Positions 40,576 to 51,676 of a DNA stretch of 64,000 nt are shown here, piece after piece. This DNA is from Paraspadella gotoi (Eukaryota; Chaetognatha): positions 4,683,098 to 4,747,097 of the forward strand of contig CM119269.1 of the NCBI GenBank assembly GCA_051294375.1. Direction: 5' to 3'. The translations under genes were made by a program, and so were the position numbers. Each line of letters begins with the position of its first letter. The first letter of the stretch is position 1. The notes under the pieces were generated by a model. That model was not told the origin of the DNA and did not search any database. It saw only the letters and a program-made list of their open reading frames with translations.

Positions 40576-41264
40576 ACCAAAAATTGCTCACAATCAATCT
40601 TCATTCGTTTACAGTAATCCATTCCAAAACTGTTGCAACCTGCTTGTTATTTAAAATTATATTTAAAACTTAGCGATTTCTTCAGATTGAGAATCATGAA
40701 TGTTCTTCCAAAGTCAAGTCATTTCTACGTAGATAGCGTTATTAATATTATATAGTTTAATGTTAAAAGTCTTTTCTAGTTGACCTCAACGAAAATATTG
40801 TTTTTTTATCGAAATTAAACAAGTGATGATACAATTGTATATTTTTTGTTTATTTATTCTAACAATTTGTACGTAGGTGCATTCGTGGGTTTTAAACACT
40901 CAGCAAGGTACTAGTAGCTACAAAGTAACTCATTCTATAATATTTAAACATGTGAAACTTAACGGAGTCGTGATTCTCAAAGAACCATCCTAAAAATAAA
41001 TAAGTCGCCGAAATTATGTAGCTTTTAACATAAAAATTTAAAAATTGCATATATTAGTAGGGGTAGCCGCACTCAATGGGGTGAGTCAAAAATTTAGAGT
41101 GAGTACATGCTCAAACGAATATTTAGACATTTTTAAGAATACTTTCAATGGACAAAAAATTTCTAATATGGCTCTATACCCTAGTAATTAATTTTTTAAT
41201 ATTTATTTATAGATAGGAAAGGCCAAAAATTTTTTTTAGAAATTTTAAATTTTAAGACCAGATT
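40576..41264. other. 3' flank of TMEM104, AT-rich
   Basis: Probable 3' UTR and AT-rich intergenic DNA. Nothing else recognised. Confidence 0.4.
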
Positions 41265-41475
41265 CAGATAGCTCATAAAAAGTTGTCTACACAAAGTATA
41301 ATTCTTTTTTAAATATTTTTACGATAAGTGTGTCAAAAATAAGAAAAAACGTAAATAATCATCATCTTTCGATGATTTTATCAGTTTTTTTATATTTTCG
41401 CTTAGAAAACGTAAGAATTTTTAAAAGATGTAATTATATTTCTTGTTTAACTTTTTATGCTCTATCAGAATCCAT
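41265..41475. mobile_element. Foldback element, ~210 bp
   Basis: GATTCAGATAGCTCATAAAAAG on the left pairs with CTTTTTATGCTCTATCAGAATC on the right. Inner arms pair too, with the centre near ATCATCATCTTTCGATGATTTTAT at 41,358-41,385. One arm is related to block B at 61,205-61,315 and, inverted, 54,700-55,260. Confidence 0.6.
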
Positions 41476-42004
41476 CAAAAAATTTTAAGATTTAAAAAAA
41501 AAATTTTTGCTCTATATAGTAATATAATATTTTTAATTAGGCTAGTACCCTCAGAAGAAAGCATTTTTGACAAAAAATATTTTAATACCATAATCTATGG
41601 TCATGATAGATTATTTTAACGCTGTATACATTAGCATTTAAATTTCATCGGCTATGGCTAATATTAGGATTAAATTTTGCCTTTTTAATATATTCTTATT
41701 CCGACTGATTTAAAATTACGGGAATAATCTTAATATTAAGTTTCATGTACATCGGAACATGTATTTAGAAAATATTTTTTTTAAAATTGGAAAGTCCACC
41801 CCTGGCCCTGCGATGAAATATTTTTTTCATAAAAGATTTTCTCCGAATCCGGTTGAAAACTTTTAGAATTCCGATCGCTAGCTTCTCTTTTACTTTTAGT
41901 GTAAATAATAATTTCATCAAAATTGGGCAGATCACTTTAACCTGCTCGTTTGTTATCAAAATAATAGAATATAATAATTAATATGAAGAAAAAATTTGTG
42001 ATCT
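41476..42004. other. AT-rich intergenic sequence
   Basis: No gene or identifiable repeat. Confidence 0.4.
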
Positions 42005-42240
42005 CTTCAGACACGGCTATCCGATCCCTGATCATGAAGTTTTTTCTCAACCAGTGAATAAACGAGACTGTGAAAGAGTCTAGATTGAAAGCTTGCAGGG
42101 ACCTGCTATGTCATTATCTTGTAAGAGTGATGGAGGCCTTAAACCACCAAAGCCTGTCCAAAGTCAGGGGCAAGATAGCTTATTTATTAAATGAATGGAT
42201 AATTTTTATATTGGTTGTACCAATTTCATATAGATTATAG
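42005..42240 (+). mobile_element. Dispersed repeat S, copy 1
   Basis: Contains GTGAATAAACGAGACTGTG, GAAAGCTTGCAGGGACCTGC, AAAGCCTGTCCAAAGTCAGG and ends TTGGTTGTACCAATTTCAT. It recurs directly at 42,420-42,625 and inverted at 45,062-45,325. Confidence 0.7.
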
Positions 42241-42419
42241 TAATCATGTTTATAAAGTTTCGAAAGTAAAAATTCCCTTTCATTTCTTATAGAAAAATCA
42301 AGGTGGAAAAATTGTCCTTGGCTCGTTTGATATAAAAAGTCGGTTAATTACAAAGAAGAAAATTCGAGCTCCTCAGACGTAACGCTCTCGGAATCGTGCG
42401 GTTTTACATCTATTTAATT

Positions 42420-42625
42420 TACACTGGTGGTCTTTTCATACAATTGAAACATTCTTTGTAACATTATACCACTTCATTGATAGGGAAGCCAGGTACACTG
42501 GGAGTGAATAAACGAGACTGTGTGTGTGTCTTGATTGAAAGCTTGCAGGGAGATGCTATGGTCCATGATAGGTTATTTATTAAATGAATGGATCATTGTT
42601 ATATTGGTTGTACCAATTTCATATT
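42420..42625 (+). mobile_element. Dispersed repeat S, copy 2
   Basis: Extends further left than copy 1 (CATACAATTGAAACATTCTTTG and AGGGAAGCCAGGTACACTGG), but lacks the internal CCTGTCCAAAGTCAGG segment. Same 3' end. Confidence 0.7.
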
Positions 42626-44019
42626 TTTAAGTTAATGATGCATATTTCAGAACCCTCGAAGCTTTATGTATAAGTATAATAACATATTTTTTTATTATAA
42701 TAATTTTATTTTAAACTTAAATTTTTAGATTAAATTTTCCATATGCTGGCGATCTTGCATCTAAAATTAAAACTCGACGTATCCGCGATATAGACCAAAA
42801 TCGAGATGAAAAGTTTTTCAGCCTCAAAAGACCCTATGGGGGGAAAAAAATCCCATAATAGATTTTGATAGATTCTTTTCAATCATCGTCGATTCTCAGC
42901 TTTTTGTTTGGGAGTAAACGGAAAGTGGAGGAAACATAAAGAAAGGATAGAGTGAGGGGGGGAAATGAGATATGGCCTAGAGATTTTCCTTAATTTTTTT
43001 TGCCCCTCCCCCCCACCACCTCAGCTTCGTCGATGACGTCTTCGTGCGAGGATTGTTCCTCCCGCGGGAGAGTTTAGCGGTATTATAAAAAGCTCTTCCA
43101 TAGTCGCGTGCATGTAAATTCCTGAAAACCGTAACTGCTTTTGATCTTCGCCAGTATCATTTTCTACTTGACCGCTTAGTGGCTATTTCACTCGCGCGCT
43201 CCTTACTTTTCCCTTCGCTTAATTCGCCCTACTTCCTCCGCCGTCCGTCCTTCCACCCTTCGATTCTTCCGCCGACGCGGCCGCTTTTTTTTTTTCGCCG
43301 GTTATGAATCGCCCGCGGAGGAGATGGATCGACGAAGAAGTTCCATCTCATACGTTGAATACAATGGCGTCGACTTCGGGGCCGAGGAGGGAGGGAATGG
43401 GATTTAGGTTATGGGGGGGGGCACTCTTTTTTATCTCGCCTTTGTTTGGTGATTTGACAAACGTCTTCCCGAAGAGAGTGATTTAAAGTCGAACGGAAAA
43501 AAATGGAAGACTTTTGAGCTGAATCACAGCTTGATAAATTTACTATTTAGTTATAAATATACTTTAGAGTGGAGCGCTTGAGAACAAAAAATTGTCAATT
43601 AATCAGTCAATAATAATTTTATGCGAGATATAAAAAATATTTTAATATTGTTTTAGGAATAGAAAAGTAAAGAATATATATTTTTAATCAACCTTAACCC
43701 AATTGTTAACCGTTTAAAAAATATAATATAAAAAAAAATTTTGGATATTTTTCGGCTTCAATGTAAACCTCCATAAGCGTAAAAACGAATTGATTTGTAA
43801 AAAAATATTTTTATAGATTTTTAAGTTTGAAGAGAGAGAGAGAGAGAGAAAGTTTGTAAAAATATTTGTTTCATAAATCAATTCGTTTTTGTATGAAATT
43901 TGTTTCTATATAAAACTCGTACATAAACTAATAATTCATTTTCTAGCTCAAACATAAAAATAGCAATTAAAATAAATTTAAAATAATTATTATTATAAAA
44001 TTTGTATTACTGAACAAAA
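42626..44019. other. CpG-rich promoter-like patch in AT-rich DNA
   Basis: 42,640-43,000 is AT-rich. 43,010-43,490 is CpG-rich with TGACGTC and a short open frame starting MNRPRRRWIDEEV at 43,304 that has no splice partner or domain. 43,745-43,920 holds a diverged copy of the hairpin repeat found at 54,540-54,620, here with a GA tract at 43,832-43,850. Confidence 0.4.
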
Positions 44020-44150
44020 AAAATGTTTATTATTGCGCAAACTGAGACTCGATGATAGAGGGAAAACAAAATTAAGTTGATTAACAAAGCACCAACCGGT
44101 GGTACCTAAAGTTGGTTGCGGACATTGAATAGTAAAGTTACCAAAATATA
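44020..44150 (+). mobile_element. Dispersed repeat U, copy 1
   Basis: TTATTGCGCAAACTGAGA..GATTAACAAAGCACC..GGTTGCGGAC..GAATAGTAAAGTTACC. The same string of pieces occurs at 47,980-48,075. No coding capacity. Confidence 0.65.
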
Positions 44151-45061
44151 TTATTATAAATTTTTATCTTCAGTGTTAAAATTTTACAAAAATTAAAATT
44201 TTTAATTCTTTATAGTAAAAGTTATTATATAATAAACTATTTTTGTTATTTTTTACAGCTTTAATATTAAAATATTATATAATATATTTTATAAAAGTTA
44301 ATTTAAAATTTTATGAATTTATATAGTTATTATTATAAAAAAATATAATTTTTTTTATTATTGTTAAATTTTTTTTTAAAAATGACTCCACCCTAATATA
44401 CATAGTACCAAAAAGAAATATTTAACGTACTTGGTCGTCATCAACAACCATTTATGATTTAATATTTCCCAACAAGATCAGTGCTAAAACGCGGACTCCG
44501 TGCCTGCACGACCGTCTGTTGTTATTTAGATCAATTTGATATGAAAGGTTTGTCTTAATGAGGAGAATATATATGATTTCACTTCGTTTTTTAATCTTCT
44601 TCCTCATTCCCTCGAATCTTTAACTCTCCCACTCCAATTGTACTTCCTCATATTCTTTTTTTTTTTAACATTTCTCCTTATTTCCTTTCTCCCTTCTACC
44701 AATATCTATCTTCCCTAATCACGGTCGAGAGAATTGGGGCCCCGCGCGTCTTCGTCGCAATCGCTTTCCCCCCCCCTTTCTTCCTTCTATAAGAAAACCA
44801 AGAGAAACAGTAAGAAAGAGAGTAAGAAGAATAGAGAGAGGTCAGCATTTTGGTAAATCAACCAGACTCCCGGGTTTTTTTTGGGGGGGTCTATTCCTGG
44901 ACCGGCAGCTCTCCATTCCTCGTCCCAATCTCGTGGCCGGCGGCTCCGCCAATTCGGCGTCCGTTTTCGCTCGAACCTCGTTCCAACTCGCGCCTCAACA
45001 GGCACCTTCGCTCCCACCAACACACCAAAACTACTCAACCCCCGCCTTAACTCGGCCTATA
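44151..45061. other. AT-rich then CpG-rich non-coding DNA
   Basis: AT-rich to about 44,450, then T/C-rich, then a CpG-rich patch (44,870-45,050). Short frames lack domains or splice support. Confidence 0.4.
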
Positions 45062-45325
45062 ATTTCATGAAATTGGTACAACCAATATAAAAATTATCCA
45101 TTCATTTAATAAATAAGCTATCTTGTCCCTGACTTTGGACAGGCTTTGGTGGTTTAAGGCCTCCATCACACTTACAAGATAATAACATAGCAGGTTTCTG
45201 CAAGCTTTCAATCAAGACTCTCTCACAGTCTTATTTATTCACTCCCAGTGAACCTGGCTTCCCTATCAATGAAGTGGTATAATATTTCAAAGAATGTTTC
45301 AATTGTATGAAAAGGCCACTCCCTT
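45062..45325 (-). mobile_element. Dispersed repeat S, copy 3 (inverted)
   Basis: ATGAAATTGGTACAACCAA start, CCTGACTTTGGACAGG, and GTGAACCTGGCTTCCCTATC. It is the reverse complement of 42,005-42,240 with the left part of 42,420. A partial direct piece, CCCTGACTTTGGACAGGC, recurs at 45,382-45,399. Confidence 0.7.
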
Positions 45326-46799
45326 AAGTATTAGATCGGGGAATACTATATTGTACTCCGCACTAGCATCAAAATACCTTGTCCCTGACTTTGGACAGGC
45401 TTTGGTATAACTGGTTGGGAGTGGAGCAGGACTACGTGGTCTACCTGACTCTGTCTAGTATTTCCTATAACCGCTTCAGGCGTTCTTACCCAATACCCAT
45501 TCACTCCCAACCCCCGCCGCTCCTTCTCACGTCTCTCTCCTCAGCTGGCGCCTCTTTCTCCCCTTCCTCGCTCCGGCCGGCGCCATATCCCGGAATCTAC
45601 TTCCGGCGTCTTCTTTTTGATTGGTTTCCTTTATTTTTCCCCCCCCCTATTCTTTCTACCTTCCATGTCTTTCCTCCCTTAATTTATTTTCTTTTTTCCT
45701 TTTCTTTTCCGCGCCTCCTAATTTATTTGCTTTTTTTTTTCTTTCGTCTTTCGTTTTACCGTTTCCTTCTCACTAAGTTTCCATCTTTTTCTTTCGTTTC
45801 ATAAGGAAAAAGCGTTCATCTTGATTCGTTGGATCCCAATGTTCGGAATTCGGGTTATTAACCTCTGGTTCAACCTCTCGCTTTGCTCTTTTAACCTTCG
45901 CAATTAACCTCTCCTTTCTTTTTAAACTTTGGTGCTGAGGAAGCGGGTTGCCTTCTTGAAAACTTGTGTCCGAAAAGAGAGTACTTTTTCCCTTCTGCAA
46001 AAAAAAAAATTGAATGGAAACTAAGAAAAGTAAGGAACAGTTAGAACTCGGAAACGGCGTATACGCCTTTAAAAAAAGCTTTTACTGCGCTGGGACCTAG
46101 GTTGAAAAACATAGTTTTAAATTAATGCAAATAACATTAAGATTCAAAATGGATAAATTACTAAATAGTCATAACGCATGAAAGTTAGTTTGAAGATGTT
46201 TTACTGTCTATATGTCTTGTCCAATTCTCCTTTTAACAGATTAGTCGGCTTCATATTACAACTAGTTCTCAGGAAAAATGACATTAAATCATTATAAATA
46301 TAATATATGCAAGCCAGAAGAGTTACGCCAGCTAATTTCTCAATGAGATACGTCGTCCCATTTGGCTCACGAGAGAGACGAACGGCACTAAGTAAGCGGA
46401 TTATTGTAAAAAAAAAAAAGGAAGCAATTACAAAGCAGGAAGCAATTACGAAAAAGTAATGAAATTAACATTCGGTTTCTCCCTTTCCATAATTCTTCTT
46501 AATTAGATTAAATTTCTTAAACCATCGAACCTTGACTTTGAAAATGAAGGGAAAGGGGAAAAAATGGAAAGAGTTGGAAAGAGTTGGAAGGAGGGGGGGA
46601 GGGGGGAAAAAGACGGAAAGAGGAAAATTGCTGCGAGAGAATGAGATAACTCCGGCGTTAATCCGCAATATCGAGCGATAAAGGGATAGAAGAAAAGAGA
46701 GACAGAACGCGACTGAGTTCGAGAGAGAGGGAGACGAATGAACAAATAAAAAAAATTTTTCATACTGAAGAGACTGTTTAGTATGTATAAGCAGTCCGA
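45326..46799. other. Non-coding, T/C-rich and purine-rich
   Basis: 45,470-45,780 is T/C-rich with a CpG patch; 46,540-46,760 is purine-rich. Open frames are compositional. Confidence 0.4.
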
Positions 46800-46862
46800 G
46801 CTTCGTGGCAGGTTGTAACACCATGTTAGAGTTAAGTTAAGCGCCCCGAATAAAAGGGACTT
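46800..46862 (+). mobile_element. Fragment of dispersed repeat T
   Basis: GGCAGGTTGTAACACCATGTTAG and TTAAGCGCCCCGAATAAA match the head of the copy at 47,748-47,795 (CAGGCTGTAACACCGTGTTA..TTAAGCGCCCCGTCC). Confidence 0.55.
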
Positions 46863-47136
46863 GAACATAGGTGTGTGGAAGACCACGACATAGAGAGTAG
46901 GGAGACAGACACATGTTATAAGCGAGGTAAAACATTGGAGAGGTATAACATAGTGAATATGTTGAAACATAGGCAAAAACGTAATGTGTATGTGAAGGTT
47001 GGAACGTTTGTGTATCTATCTTGTAAGAATTTAAAATTCTACCCAAACAGGTTTTGACGCTAATGTTCCTAATTCGAATAATCAATTATATACATAATAT
47101 TGTGGCATATTTATTTTGTTGACAGTTTTTCGCGTA

Positions 47137-47528
47137 ATGAAAGTGAAAGCGATTCCGGCGTTCTTCTCGGACAGACCGGTCTCTAATCGATTTCTCGCCG
47201 TTTTCGAATTGAGCCGTGGAGTTCATATCGGTCATCTAGAATCCAATCGGGTTAGAAATTATGAGATATTCTTCAACTCTTTTAGTTTTACGTAGTATGT
47301 CTCGTTTCATTTACCACGCTATCTTTCTATCTAGGGATTTTTCTCTGACAAGATTCAACAAGAAGGTGAATTTCCCGTTAAGAGTTATTCTCTCTCGAAT
47401 GAGCTGAACGAACCAGATTCACGAACCTCGGTGCTCTCGCCCGAAGTGGAATTTCATAACGTCTTCGAATTTTTCGATAAATCCAGAAGAAAGGATTCCC
47501 TCTCTAGTCCCCCGGCATCGGGCGACAG
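47137..47528 (+). CDS. Two orphan exons, possibly the 5' end of the zinc-finger gene
   Basis: Exons 47137-47250 and 47335-47528, in phase and with GT..AG. The first ATG opens MKVKAIPAFFSDRPVSNRF and continues FELSRGVHIGHLESNR; the second exon is acidic/Ser-rich (EFHNVFEFFDKSRR..). No family recognised. The second exon ends after two bases of a codon, and the nearest downstream exon on this strand is the TMEM104 start. The zinc-finger exon at 34,823 begins with one base of a codon, so the two would join in frame (477 residues in total). That match has a one-in-three chance of being accidental. Related repeat-T fragments lie on both sides of the break. Confidence 0.55.
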
Positions 47529-47739
47529 GTTGGTCCAATTGTTTTTAATTTTTATTTTGACTATTGTCTGACAATAAATTCAATATTTAAATATTACAGA
47601 AGACCGATTAAACGTAATAATTTTTAAAAAATTAAACAAATAGCTTAATTAATTTTTATCCTCTTTTACGAAATATTACAAACTGTAAGAGACATAATTG
47701 TTATGAGTTAGTGACAGAACCGTTCAATATAAGCAACCC

Positions 47740-47905
47740 CCGGCCTCGGATCAGGCTGTAACACCGTGTTACAGGCGGGTTAAGCGCCCCGTCCCTCCCA
47801 ACTGCCAGGCGACCACCGGGCTAGGGTTTGGAGGTGAATGACTTGCCTCCTGCACCAAAGATCGCTGATGAACGGTTGATGGATTTTAGTCCACCATAAA
47901 ACGAA
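47740..47905 (+). mobile_element. Dispersed repeat T, longest copy
   Basis: CAGGCTGTAACACCGTGTTAC, TTAAGCGCCCCGTCC, GGTGAATGACTTGCCTCC and GATTTTAGTCCACC, about 160 bases. Related pieces at 34,690-34,790 (tail) and 46,800-46,862 (head). Probably a SINE or similar short element; I see no convincing tRNA promoter boxes. Confidence 0.6.
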
Positions 47906-47979
47906 AAAATATACAATGATAATAATCATACAATAATTCATTCTCTCATAATAAGCGAAAATCCCTGTAAGCAAAAAAG

Positions 47980-48078
47980 TATATTATTGCGCAAACTGAG
48001 ATTAAATGGATTAACAAAGCACCGACCAGTGGGAGTGAGTTGGTTGCGGACTTCGAATAGTAAAGTTACCCAAACTTC
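47980..48078 (+). mobile_element. Dispersed repeat U, copy 2
   Basis: ATTATTGCGCAAACTGAGATT..GATTAACAAAGCACCG..GTTGGTTGCGGACTTCG..AGTAAAGTTACCC, like 44,020-44,150. Confidence 0.65.
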
Positions 48079-48117
48079 TTTTAAGACAAACTAAACGAGA
48101 GTTAATTGACTATGTAT

Positions 48118-48207
48118 ATTATAATAATATACTATATACTATAGTATACTATAGTATAGTATACTATATATATAGTATAGTATACTATATATACTATAAT
48201 ATACTAT
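48118..48207. repeat. AT-only palindromic tract (TATAGTATAC units)
   Basis: About 90 bases built of TATAGTATACTATA palindromes, able to fold on either strand. It lies 600 bases before the TMEM104 start codon. The remainder up to 48,815 is AT-rich with no gene. Confidence 0.85.
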
Positions 48208-48815
48208 AAAGTCGCAACGCAAGAAACACTTTACGAATGCAGTAGCAACTTCGCAATGACATTTTTTAAGCAGGTAATATTCATGAGAGACTTCAACAAT
48301 AACTGCAAGATCAGAATTCTAGTTCAGTAAAATTTTTTCACGAGATATTTTAATCATGGTAACACATTCACTGTCATGTTCAGAAACGACCACTGAAAAA
48401 TATTAACAAGTATGGCTTTTATCATATGCAATACAATGCGCGCGCATAAAAACAACTATTTTTAAAACATCCACGCCTTGTAGTAGTTTATAATTTTTTT
48501 TATTTCATTGTATATAAAAGTAAAAAGCCAAAAAAAAAAAAAAATTATAATTGTATGTTTTGTGTGGCACTAAAGCATTACAATTCTTTCAGTTGAATAA
48601 GACTATCATGACTTGAACATTTTTCCTCGATTTGCCCGCATAATCGGGCCATGAAAAATTTGTTAAAAAACGATAAGCAATAAGGATCAACGATAATTAA
48701 GTCGATTCCGCCTTTTAATCAATTCGAACTTTAACCCAAAAACTGATCTCCAGCAAACTCCCTATTAAACTTTTAGACATCTGAAAAACGTTAAGAAAGT
48801 CGCAAAACAGGAAAA

Positions 48816-51224
48816 ATGGCGAGCGATACAACAGATTTTGGAACAACATATTCTGCGACAGTAGGAATGGTTTATGTCTTTAACCTGATAGTTGGAACCG
48901 GAACACTCGCTTTGCCCGAAGCATTTGGCAATAGTGGATGGCTTATAAGGTAATGTTTTCATGATTTGAACAGGGGGTGTATATATCGTTTTAGAATATA
49001 TAAAAAATCCAGACATAATTTAAGAAAAATAGTAAATCGTTTCATTTTTATTTTCCAGTTTAATTCTTATTGTGTTTCTTGCATTCACATCATATATGAC
49101 AGTTACTTTTGTGGTTGAAAGTATGGCTTGCGCAAATGCTAAAGACCGTTGGATTAAAAGACAGGTAGCTTACGAATTTTTAACTAGTTTTGTTAAAAAA
49201 AATTTAATTATTAAAAAATAATTTTAGAAAATTAGAAAACGTAATCAAGGGGATGGTTTGCCCGAAATTCCTGTGGATCAGCTTAATGAACATTATGATA
49301 TTAGAACCTCAAGAGAGGAAGTATCTACTGATACTGAAGACCAACCTTTGCTCGCTTCTCAGTCGAGGTAAGCTTTAGTTAAAATAAGCTCTAGTAATCA
49401 TGTAATGCTGTAGAAAAGTTTTCAAAAGCTTTTAACTTCGATCAATGGTGTCAATATAGATATTTAAGAGCAACTTAGTCATTGACAGTCAATCATGAAA
49501 ATGGATAATGTTTATTATCCGTATAGTAAATCAAATTCCGTTCTTTTGTTTGCATAATGTATACTGTATAGTAATATCTAATGAACCAGTGTTCGCAGCA
49601 TAATATTTGTAAAATAAGGTGACCGTTTAACCCATCTCCATAAAAGTAATAAATAATAATTAGCCGTTAATCTGGTTAGTAAGATTTTTAAAATTCTTAA
49701 CTTTTTTAAGTATAATATCTAGCAAAGGAAAATTTATAGCGTTTTTATAAATGTCGACTTAATTTCTTATACCATGGTTATTTTTGTCATATAGAATTCA
49801 AATTTCTGTACAGCTTCAAGAGACTTATTAAATTTCTTCACCTGGATAAATATTTTAAATTAAAAGATGATACGGAAATTCTGCCTTTGGATACCACACC
49901 TTGTTCAAAGAATTACTTTGATAATACAAAGAGCTCCCAAGATGTAGTTCCTTCGTGAGCATCATTATCATATATATTTATAGATATAGTAAAAATAAAA
50001 AACATTAGATTGGTATTAATTAGGGTCTGTTTAAATTTTCATTTCAGTATTATTTTTTTCAAAACCTACATAAGTGGTGTAATAATGTTTTAGTTACCCT
50101 ATCAAAGGTCTGGATCTTTTTTATCAGGCCATCGAGGCATAATGATAATCGCTCTTTTTTAGTATGCTGGACAAAAATGATTATTATGACATCACCCAAA
50201 AAATGGAATTGGGAAAAATGGCTTCTATGTTTTATAACAAAGTTGGTCTTTATCTCTTTTATATTTGCATCATTGTATATTTGTATGGAGATTTAGGTAT
50301 GCTTTTCCAAATTTAAGCCTTGTTAAATCTCAAAGCAATCGTTTATGGTTAAAATTTTACATTCACTGATTTGGATTTTTAATTTTTATTAGTAACCATA
50401 CATAAAAATTTAATTATTTATAATTTTTAAAAATTTGTTTTTACTTACCTAACCTTTGTTTAACCCTAAACTACCCATAGATTTTAAAAAAACCTTTTCC
50501 TTTATATTGTAAGATCAGGTAAATAAGATTTTTTTAAATGGTTAGTTGTGCTAAAGAAGCTGAGCTGCTGTTGTCTAATAGTTTAACCAGTATTCAAGTA
50601 TTGAAAAATATTTAAAAAATATATTTGTTTTAGCGATATATGCTGCTGCTGTACCGAAATCATTGAGAGATGTTGTATGTACTTACGACCCAAATAACAA
50701 AACAAGCAGCAATAAGGTAATAAGGAAGTGTACTTTATTTTCTTATAAATCTATTTAAAACATTTTAATTATAATTAGATATAAAATTGATAGTTTTAAT
50801 TGGCGGAGTTTATTTAAACAGAGTCTGGAAGAATGGCAGCCATGTTTTCAATTTCGTCAAAATGGGTTGACGAGATTTCAAATGTATCAAGTATTTTTGA
50901 CCGTATTTGTGGTTTGTTTGGTTCCTTTTACATTCTTCAATGTTCAAAAGACTAAATATCTTCAAATACTGACGACAGTGTTCAGGTATATATTTGGTGA
51001 AACCTTAAGGTTCGAGGTGCTTCACTCTTTCAGCCAATTACGTTTTTGTTTAAAAATTAATTATTACGATTGCTGACTTATTGAAATGTTACGTATTGGG
51101 TATAGTTAACTGCCCTACAAAATTTTTTTCAGTGAATAACGTTCATTTAAATTTTATATAATGCCTTTCAGGTGGTTGGCGTTTATCGTAATGATAACTC
51201 TGGCTTCAGTTCGACTATACACCG
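48816..51224 (+). CDS. TMEM104: TMEM104, N-terminal half (exons 1-8)
   Basis: Exons: 48816-48949, 49059-49164, 49228-49367, 49814-49954, 50163-50296, 50634-50716, 50822-50985, 51172-51224, all GT..AG and in phase. The start MASDTTDFGTTYSATVGMVY is followed by FNLIVGTGTLALPEAFGNSG, the first helix pair of the permease-like fold, then LILIVFLAFTSYMTVTFVVE, a long acidic cytosolic-looking loop (exons 3-4), MELGKMASMFYNKVG, FYICIIVYLYGDLAIYAAAVP and FFNVQKTKYLQILTTV. These match the animal TMEM104 family in order. The ORF stops at a one-base phase in exon 8, and no continuation lies downstream: the next gene is BTB. The remaining family sequence is at 39,048-40,575. Joined, the two halves total 1,731 nt = 576 residues plus stop (human 496 aa). 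Confidence 0.94.
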
Positions 51225-51676
51225 GTGCGTATGGACTTTATTTATTTCAATACATGATATTTTTTTTTTCAAAAAAAATGACGAATTCATGTACTGCATT
51301 GGTTAGTCACACAGAATAAACGAAGCAAACGTTTTTTTTGCGCTATTGAGTACGCTAGTTAAGTGTCCCGCTCCTTGTACTACTCACTGTTGCATAGTTA
51401 CGCGATTTGTTTTCGTCAACGTTTGACAACAACAAACAACTTTAAATTTTGCTGTTAATGTGTTTATATAAACGTTTCGTGTTTATTTTATTTTTATTCC
51501 TCCGTTTTGAATTTTCGCGAATTATTTAAAACTTTTTTGGCTTTTGTTCATCGTCGACTTCCCAACGATTGCGAACAGGTAACTTCTTTAATAAAATTGC
51601 CATGATTTATCATTTTAATTGTTTTGTAGTATCGGCGGATACTACAGTTACATATTTGGGTGATTGAACCAGGGCC
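51225..51676. other. Intron remnant or promoter region
   Basis: From the donor of TMEM104 exon 8 to the BTB start codon. AT-rich; no TMEM104 exon 9 in it. GTAACTTC at about 51,579 and a TTTGTAG acceptor-like site at about 51,630 suggest the BTB gene may have a spliced 5' UTR. Confidence 0.4.

Noticed and set aside
43304-43486. 60-codon frame MNRPRRRWIDEEV...
   Set aside because: Isolated, no donor or acceptor that extends it and no domain. More likely chance in a CpG-rich patch.
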